This document shows positions 56,985-64,000 of a stretch of DNA of 64,000 bases, one piece after another. Position numbers and translations under genes: made by a program. Source of the DNA: Zea mays (lineage: Eukaryota; Streptophyta; Magnoliopsida; Poales; Poaceae); contig NC_050104.1 in NCBI RefSeq assembly GCF_902167145.1, positions 3,410,001 to 3,474,000 on the forward strand, read 5' to 3'. The notes beneath the pieces are model-generated. The model ran no database searches. It had not been told where the DNA came from and saw nothing but the letters and a program-made list of their open reading frames with translations. Each line of letters starts with the position of its first letter. Position 1 is the stretch's first letter.

Positions 56985-58913
56985 GATGTTGTGGCTGATG
57001 CCCATGTGATCGAAGGCATGCAAGAAAATGATATTGGCCTGACTGCCATTGTCGACAAGTTCTTTGTGCAGGTCCCATCCTGCCACTCGGCAGTTGATCA
57101 CCATGGCATCTGCATGGGGCGCACTGCATAGGTCTACGTCTCTTGCGTCGAAGGTGAGTGGTATATGAGACCACTTTGTCTGAACGACCGGACGGTGAGG
57201 GCTACATGATTGACTCTTTGGTAGTGGTCTTTCTTCCGCTGTTTTGTTTCAAACTTAGCGCTCGATCCACTGGTAATCATATGATGACCGCTTAAAAGGG
57301 TTGATCGGCGAAGTCCTCTTGTTTGGGCGCTAGTGGTGGTGGTGGAGGAGGCTATAGAGGTTGGATTTCTTGATGTTGCTGGTACATGTTGTGGTTTTGC
57401 TAGTGGGGAAGGTAATGTTCATTGTGGAAATGGTGTTGCTGATATTGTTGGGGATGGTAGGTGTGGGCGACAACTCTTTGGTTGTCAGCCGGTTGATTTC
57501 TGGCCATCCTATCTTTGGTGGGCTTGGTTTCAGAGGAATCCCTGGTGGGATGTGCCGAGGCTTCGCCATGGAAAAGATAGTAGAACCTTCGCTGTTGCGG
57601 GACTCGGCCTCTGCCTCTGCCTCTGGTGGTTCCGTCGTGGCCCTGTTGCGCGGGTACTTGTGTCGACGAGCGGTGTCTCTAGTCTGTTGCTGATTAGCGA
57701 TGGTGTGCACTTGGGACTGGTTACGGTTTGGCCGGCCTGAGTCCGACTGCGCAGGCCTGACCCATGTTCTGCTGGATTGCGAAGTGTTCTTGGGTTTCCG
57801 CTGTGACTTGACTTTTCTCTGGTGGAGTTCTTTGGATCGGGCATACTTTTCGAATAACTGATATAAATCTTGCAAGTTTTTGGGTTGATCTCTTATGTAG
57901 TGACTGTATAAGACGCTGGCGTGAAGACCACTGATTGCGTAGTGGATGGCTATGTGGTCATCGACAGAGGGCAACTGTGACTTTAGGAGAAGGAACTTTT
58001 TGCAGTACTCCTGAAGGGTTTCTTTCTCCTGCTGCCTGCAGAGTGATAATTCTACTAGGGCATCTATGTCCGACCTGTACCCTTAGAAATTTAACAAGAA
58101 TTTGTCGCGAAGGGTTTTCCATGAGTCAATTGATAAAGGCGGCAGTCTAGTGTACCATGTCAGGGCTAGGCCTTCGAGTGCTATAATGAAAGATTTGGCC
58201 ATGGTGGTCGCGTCCCCTCCGGATGATGCGACCGCAACTTGGTAGCTAATGATGTACTATGCTGGGTCGGTGCTGCCGTTGTACTTGGAATAAGTACATG
58301 CTCTAAAATTGCTAGGCCAAGGTGAGGCCTGGAGTTATGGTGCAAGAGGGCTTCGCTCATCAAGGTAATTTACCCCCTGGAAAGTGGTTGGAGCTGCGGC
58401 TGGTATGTAGGGAGCATTTTGCTGCAATTGGTGGCAATCTTCGCCTTGCATATATACAATTTGTTGTTCTAGCTCTCTGGCCTTCTGCTCCTCATCTAGT
58501 ATCATCTGCCTGACCTTGGCATGCACGGTGAAGCGCTGGCGCTTAGCTGCAAGTATTTCTTTCTGCTTCTATAAATGATTGTTCTTGATGTGAATGGCTC
58601 GTAGCTTGATTTGTCTTTAGCTAAAATGCTTAAGATTTCGTCGTCTTCGATGATGTCGTCTGCCTCTAGGGGGTGAAGCCTAGCAGGGTGCCCGAGGTAC
58701 TCCCTTAGAGCTGCTTGTGCGAACGGTGCCCTCTAGGGTAGGTGGATTGTCTTGGCATTGTCTCTTGCTATTGACTGCCTCATCCTCAAAGGCTTCCTGA
58801 GGGATGTCATCTGCGAGGGCTGCCTTACCCTTCTTTTCAACGAGAAGGGCCGCCTTCGCTGCGTCTTCGATGGAAGTGGTGGCCATCAAAGTTGCTCTCT
58901 TGGGGGCCATCAT
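56985..58913 (-). pseudogene. Tat-lineage Gypsy gag and protease, decayed
   Basis: Reads from 58913 (MMAPKRATLM) through several frames. A helical region is at 58526-58335. The gag domain is around 58200-57870 (RQQEKETLQEY, then LPSVDDHIAIHYAISGL). A basic and proline-rich region follows, then an aspartic protease start at 57104 (INCRVAGWDLHK, LVDNGSQA). Homology ends near 56985 at an unrelated junction. An in-frame TAA at 58085-58083, where relatives have Gln, and frame changes kill it. RT and beyond are missing. Confidence 0.8.
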
Positions 58914-58951
58914 GGGAATGGTTTTTCGTTGCACGAACGGTGGGCGCCAAA

Positions 58952-59549
58952 TGTTGGAACTGGGTGACACGTGGTCTAGCTAGCTCAAACAATAAGAGAA
59001 CGAAAAAAAGTTTGATGCTTGCTAACACAGTGTATTAGAGCAACGGTGTTTTTTCCCAGTCCCTCACAATGGTGTTGTACGTGGGTATTTATAGGTAACC
59101 AGGGGATGGTTCCACCCTATCAAATACGGTTATGCCCCTGGTTACCTACGTTATCCCTGGAATATTCCCCTCTAAGGGGTTATCGCGGGTCATTACAGTG
59201 TGATTAAGTACACCCACGGACGGACGCATTATCAACTCTACCCACACAGTGGCTTACAAGTGGGACCCTACGGCACAAGGTGATCTCACACGGGCCCCCC
59301 ATTACAGTAACGTGCGGGTAGCGACATGTAGTCTTCACACTCCATTCCCCCGGCCTTTGGCGATCATGGAGGCCTTCACCATTCCTGACTGAGGCGGGAA
59401 CCGCCAAGGCCTTCGCCTATTTCGTACGCTCCCTCCGTCATGGCGCCTTTGCTATTCCAGTCTTCGCCTGCTCTTGCCTTCCCTCCGACATGTTCCACTT
59501 CTGTTGTGAAACGATCGAGCGATGGGGGCGTTATGCCTTTGCCCCAACA
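58952..59549 (-). repeat. 5' LTR of the Tat-lineage element
   Basis: 598 bp on the minus strand, 'tgttggggcaaagg' to 'cagttccaaca', followed by a 'tggcgcccacc' PBS. TATA-like 'acctataaatacc' near 59095-59083. No matching 3' LTR exists in the window. It lies directly against a CACTA end. Confidence 0.85.
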
Positions 59550-59628
59550 CCGAGACTTCTTTGCCTAGAGTCACACTCGGCAAGGAGTTTGCCGAGTGTT
59601 TTTGGCAAAGCAGCTGTGTCCGGTAGTG
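59550..59628 (-). mobile_element. CACTA transposon terminus
   Basis: The minus strand begins CACTACCGGACACAG at 59628 and contains the subterminal motif TTTGCC...ACTCGGCAAA and its inverse, the pattern of maize En/Spm-type (CACTA) ends. Only about 80 bp remain, cut by the LTR at 59549. The three bases outside are ATA (59629-59631). No transposase or opposite end was found. Confidence 0.8.
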
Positions 59629-59662
59629 ATAGTGTGTTACATGCTAATGTACAGTGTAAGTT

Positions 59663-60296
59663 TGTCACACCTTAAAATTCCCTAATTTTAGGATGTGAAT
59701 AGGAAGAATAATTAATGCAACGATATTTGTATAATTTTAAAATTTTGCCAAGTAATTTATTATACAAGGAATTTAACATATGTAAATAATAATAATTTAT
59801 TTTTAAAATTAAATGAGCTTGTGTGTTTCCTGTTTGCTTGTATGTGCTCTTGGTGTTTCTTGAGTGCAAAAAGTTTTTAATGTGTTTCTCTATCAGCTAG
59901 GTTCTCCCAAGAATTTACCAGATTATTCTGCCAATTATTCTCATTTTCCTAGAGCTATTTTTATTTATTAGAAGACTCTAAATATTTTATGGGCTTCAAA
60001 TATTTTATTCAGGTTTGCCATGTCCAAATAGACCTCTAGGATGTTTCCTAGAATTTTCGAAACCTACAAGATACTTTTCATGCTTTAAATATTGATTCTA
60101 GACATTTCTAAAATTAAAATAAATCAATAAAATAAATATTCCGAAAATAAATTCTAAACCTTAGTGAGTGGCCCACTTTATCCATTCCTGAGCCAATTTA
60201 GGCCTAAGGCGTAATCGCAAATCCAATTTCCCTCAAGATAGCGCTTGCGCGCGTGGATTCTCAATCACAACGACTAACACGTAGGGCCCACTTGTC
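59663..60296 (+). repeat. 5' fragment of a Gypsy-type LTR
   Basis: Starts 'tgtcacaccttaaaattccc', like the starts at 9008 and 13978, followed by AT-rich sequence. It is truncated at 60296 by the 456-bp repeat. No coding sequence is present. Confidence 0.5.
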
Positions 60297-60752
60297 GGAG
60301 TTGTCTCTTACCTAGAGTCCCTAGTCATCGTGATTATTGGAAGGTATAATATGAGCAGGAATCCAGAAGTACAAATATGGCAAAGATAATATTGGAATAG
60401 GAGAGACAAGTGAGAGTCCTAAACAAATAGGACAAAATCTCAATATATAAGATAGAGTTGTAAGTAGATCGAATTAGATCCTAATGGATAAGGAAGGCAT
60501 ACATGTAATTATAAAGAGTTGGATTCTTATACAACTAGGTCACTAACTAGACCTATTATATAACCTACTCATATTCACTCGTGTAATTACCCCCTCCTCC
60601 TTGTACAATTCTCAATAGGGAGCCCCCGAGAATGCAGACCGGAACATAATAGATCAATAGCTACAATTCTCAATTCTCGGTTCTTGATCAATAGAACATA
60701 ATAGATGTAGGGTATTATCTCACGATGAGAGCCCGAACCAGCCTAAATTTTG
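60297..60752 (+). repeat. Dispersed repeat, copy 2 (first copy at 2825-3279)
   Basis: 456 bp collinear with copy 1; differences are small indels, for example 'cctaatggataaggaaggc' here against 'cctaaggc'. No TSD is visible. It abuts the LTR of the second Zeon-like element. Confidence 0.65.
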
Positions 60753-61412
60753 ATAATGTTTTATACCTCAAAAACATGATTTGACAATGTTTTCCAAGTA
60801 TGCGAGCAGGCATCTTCGGAATCAGGTTACGGGTAAACAAGAGCATGGTCAAGACGAAGCTTGACTAGGATGGAAGACGATCATGACGAAGGATGAGACG
60901 ATCACGAAGTTATATGCAGAAAAGCTTCGGCATGACAGCAGAAAAAGGGAACCGACTTAAAGATGAAAAGCCAAATTAGACCTCGAAGAATTACTATAGA
61001 GTTATTGATAAAAGTAAAGGGCATTAATGTAATTTTACATGGGCTGCGTCCCGTGCCTATAAATAGATGAACAGTACTCCCGTACTGTTTACACTGACTT
61101 GGCATTAGCATCACGCTTGTACCCTTACTTTCCTTCAAGCCGAAGGTACATTTGTAATTTGTTGTTTATATAAGTAAAATAAATAGAAATAAATTAATAA
61201 TAATGTTCAAAGTAATCATGTTATTTTCCGTGTTTTTGTATAAATCTCTTTTATCTTTCATTATGATTATGAAGGTTTGACCTTCATAACCTTCGTTCGA
61301 AATCCATTATATCCAAAGGGAAATAATGCTTCGAAGGACGAAGGGCTTTGATATTTAACATTTTATGTTGCCTTGTTCTTAATTCATAGCATTTGAGAAC
61401 AAGTCCCCAACA
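60753..61412 (+). repeat. 5' LTR of the second Zeon-like element
   Basis: Aligns with 37680-38319 from 'tcaaaaacatgatttgac' on, with many substitutions and gaps. The first 25 or so bases are not recognisable. TATA box 'gcctataaataga' near 61056. It ends 'aagtccccaaca'. Confidence 0.85.
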
Positions 61413-61485
61413 TTGGCGCCCACCTCCGGTGAACTCACTTCCATTTCTTGAGCTTTGAACACCTTCGGCAAGCATCACCTTCGTC

Positions 61486-63003
61486 ATGCCGCCGAAAAAA
61501 GCTTCAGCGACAGGGGCTGCCACTCTGCAGCCGCTGGACCCCAATCAGGACGTCCTTTCTCTTAGGGAGGCCCGAAGCTAGAAGAGGAAGGCCACCAGTC
61601 CAACGCCTCCGGAGGACGACTTGGACCAGGAAATCCAAAACCTGGAGATGCTTCATCAACAGGTGCAACGAAAGAAGGAGAAGATGGCTCGTCTAGCTGA
61701 TCTTCAGAGGCAAATAGACGAAGCTTCGGAAGAGGTTCGTCATCTTGCTCAAGATGACCAGAACCGAAGGCCTCCGCGCAGAGAGCTTCATCAGGAAGGC
61801 TTCTACAATGAGGACGACTGGTATGAAGATTTCCATCATGGAAATTTTGCTTTTGACGATGCTTCTCCTCTATCAACAGAATTGCAGGCTACACCATGGC
61901 CCCAGTCTTACAAGCCACCCCAGCTCCCCATGTACGACGATCATACAGACCCAAAGCAATTCTTGATGAGCTATGAAGCAACCATATCTTCGTATGGTGG
62001 CAATACTGCAGTCATGGCAAAGTCTTTTGTCATGGCCGTCAAGAGTGTCGCTCAAACCTGGTACTCCTCTCTTCGGCCAGGGACAATCACCTCATGGCAG
62101 AAGCTAAAGGATATGTTGATAACCAGCTTCCAAGGGTTTCAGACAAAGCCAGTTACTGCTCAAGCTTTATTCCAGTGTACCCAGGACCACGAAGAATACC
62201 TTCAGGCGTATGTCCGAAGGTTTCTGCGTCTGAGGGCACAGGCGCCAACAGTGCCCAATGAAATTGTCATTGAGGCCATGATTAAGGGACTTCGGCCGGG
62301 ACCTTCAGCGTAATACTTTGCCAGGAAGCCACCACAAACTTTGGAGAAGCTGCTCCAGAAGATGGACGAGTATATCCGAGCTAACAATGACTTCCGCCAA
62401 AGAAGGGAGGAGGCATTCAGGTTCTCTGAAATGACCAGGGGCTTCGGAGGAAGATTTCATCCGAGGCACGTCAGGTCAATTCATAACTCCACTCAAAGTG
62501 ATGATAGAGGGAGCCAACAGCAAAGGCCACAATACTCTTCGCAAGCTTCGGGGCAACAGCAAAGCTCTGTTCGGCCGCCAGCGCCATGGGGCAGAGGCGC
62601 CAGGGGCTTCGGGGGAAGATTTGGGGATCAGCCAAGAAGAATTTACTGCCTATTCTGTGGTGAAGACAAGGGCCATACCACCAGGATGTGCCATGTCACC
62701 ATCCAGAAGCAAAAGGAGATAGCAGAAGCTGCAGCACAACAGAGTCAGGCGAAGCAGGTCATGCACACTGCTTTGTACCATTCGCCTTACATTCCAGAAT
62801 ATGTAGGCAATCACTCTATAGCTTCTGTTGCTTCGGCAAGTCAACCCCAAGCATCTTGGCAACAGCCTCCACCGCCACCACCAACACAGCGAGGTCAGCA
62901 GCCAGAAGGGAATCAGCACAATCACCTTCAGAGGGACTTCAAAGAGGAGTCCGAAGCTCGCACAGTCAATAGCACTATGCCAGAGTCGAAGCACATTTAC
63001 TGA
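61486..63003 (+). pseudogene. Gag of the second Zeon-like element
   Basis: A 506-codon frame homologous throughout to the gag at 38395. It has TAG at 61579 and TAA at 62311, both where the intact copy has Gln. Otherwise the frame, the gag domain (PKQFLMSYEATISSYGG) and the knuckle CLFCGEDKGHTTRMC are kept. Confidence 0.92.
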
Positions 63004-63308
63004 CAGATATCCTACCTCGACAGCAATTTTTTCGCATTTTCACATTCAGTATTACTTTTTTGTTAATAAGGAACAATTATGGGAAGTCTAAATGTCTTTT
63101 ATCGTTTTTCAATTTCTTGTAACAGTTTCGCCTTTTGCCATAATGAAAATATATCTTCTCCATAGGCTTGAGTTGCCGAAGCATAAGAATTTATGGTGGC
63201 ACGAAGGACCTTTGAATTATCAAAAATTTGTTCTAAGGGACACAGTGCAATTTATTCGAAGCAGTAAAAAGTCGTTCCTAAGGGAGCGCAGTGTAAGTTT
63301 TCTGAGCC

Positions 63309-63525
63309 TACAGCGAAAAATAAGCGCTGATTCCGCTGAAAGTAAAAGACGAAGAAGCTCCTAAGGGAGGCTTACAGCAAAAAATAAACGATGATTCCGC
63401 TGAAAGTAAAAGGCGAAGAAGCTCCTAAGGGAGGCTTACAGCGAAAAATAAACGCTGATTCCGCTAAAGTAAAAGGCGAAGAAGCTCCTAAGGGAGGCTT
63501 ACAGCGAAAAGTCAGCGCTGATATA
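63309..63525 (+). repeat. 63-64-bp tandem repeats, about 3.4 copies
   Basis: Units start at 63309, 63373, 63437 and 63500. The hairpin motifs 'agcgaaaaataa.cgct' and 'gctcctaagggaggc' are kept although the loop sequence changed from that of the array at 40220. Confidence 0.88.
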
Positions 63526-64000
63526 AAAAGATTGTGTGCTCTATTGCAGGGATGTGTGTATCTTCGGCACAAATATCATTTTGCATAACATAACATCATC
63601 ACATCATTTTGCATAACATAAGAATCATACAGCATATTGCATGTGGAACAAGAAGGGGACACAATATTGATCTTCGGAGAATGTTTTGGAAAAGAGAAAA
63701 TCGTACTAAGGCACAAGATAAATTAAGAAGAAGTGTAGCTTCATTAGAGAGACAACATAAAACTTTTTATAGCTTCGGAGAATGTTTTCACGAAGCTTGG
63801 ATAGTCTTCATCAGAGAAGTATGGAAATTCTTGTGATATATAAAAGATTTTCTTCACGAAGCATGAAAAGAAGGGAAGGTGTTTTTTCGCCAAAGGCTCA
63901 AAAAACGGTATGTATGCAAAATTTCATGCATCATAAAGAATTGAACCATAAATAGATTATATATTACATTCAAAGTTACAAAGTATTACACATGTTACAT

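Larger units (their letters stand above)
60753..64000 (+). mobile_element. Second Zeon-like element, older, truncated by the window end
   Basis: Same order as 37656-45026: LTR (60753-61412, first bases diverged or lost), PBS, gag (61486-63003), hairpin repeats and 63-64-bp array, and AT-rich spacer up to 64000. The antisense gene and 3' LTR would lie beyond the window. Gag has two stops, so this copy is older than the one inside the Sirevirus. Confidence 0.9.

Noticed and set aside
1..64000. Ordinary host genes besides the methyltransferase
   Set aside because: All other frames above about 100 residues either show retroelement or transposon domains or lie in repeats; none had host-gene features.

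Overview
The window is plant nuclear DNA and almost certainly Zea mays or a very close relative. It holds a methyltransferase gene that matches the maize anthranilic acid methyltransferases exon by exon, and it carries grass repeats such as a Cassandra solo LTR, a Sirevirus-type Copia element, a Zeon-like Gypsy element, a chromovirus with 4-kb LTRs and a CACTA end. Only one ordinary host gene is visible. No CRISPR array, tRNA gene or rRNA operon was found.

Layout. Positions 1-8671 hold a SABATH carboxyl methyltransferase locus. An intact four-exon gene lies on the minus strand (6488-4959). Two broken relatives downstream of it (4700-4567 and 2780-1635) were made by a segmental duplication that also copied LTR ends. 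A Cassandra solo LTR with a 5S rRNA-derived core (395-697) and a tandem duplication upstream of the gene (6914-8510) lie in the same region.

Positions 8672-59628 are a deep transposon nest. From outside inward: an LTR fragment (8672) contains a 3-kb Gypsy solo LTR (9008-56947). Inside a (TA)n run of that LTR sits a MULE of about 10.5 kb when un-nested (10628-55410). The MULE carries a FAR1/MURA-type transposase gene (plus strand) converging on a ULP1-like cysteine protease gene (minus strand). The transposase gene is split by a chromovirus (13978-25645, TSD TTATT). The protease gene is split by a PIF/Harbinger-type element (29110-51681, TSD TAA). The Harbinger element holds a 4.7-kb Gypsy solo LTR (29864-34553), at whose last base a Sirevirus inserted (34558-50813, TSD AGTAG). 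The reverse transcriptase of the Sirevirus is split by a gag-only Zeon-like element (37656-45026, TSD GTACC). The two LTRs of that innermost element differ at one visible position.

Positions 56948-64000 hold a broken Tat-lineage Gypsy element (minus strand), a CACTA end, an LTR fragment, a 456-bp repeat also present at 2825, and a second, older copy of the Zeon-like family that runs off the window. Both Zeon-like copies have gag followed by a 63-64-bp repeat array instead of pol. The complete copy also has a large, spliced, uninterrupted antisense gene.

Most element genes here are dead. Many of their in-frame stops sit where a C-to-T change of a Gln codon explains them, as expected for methylated repeats. 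The genes that still read open are the methyltransferase, the gag and antisense gene of the young Zeon-like element, and the gag of the Sirevirus.
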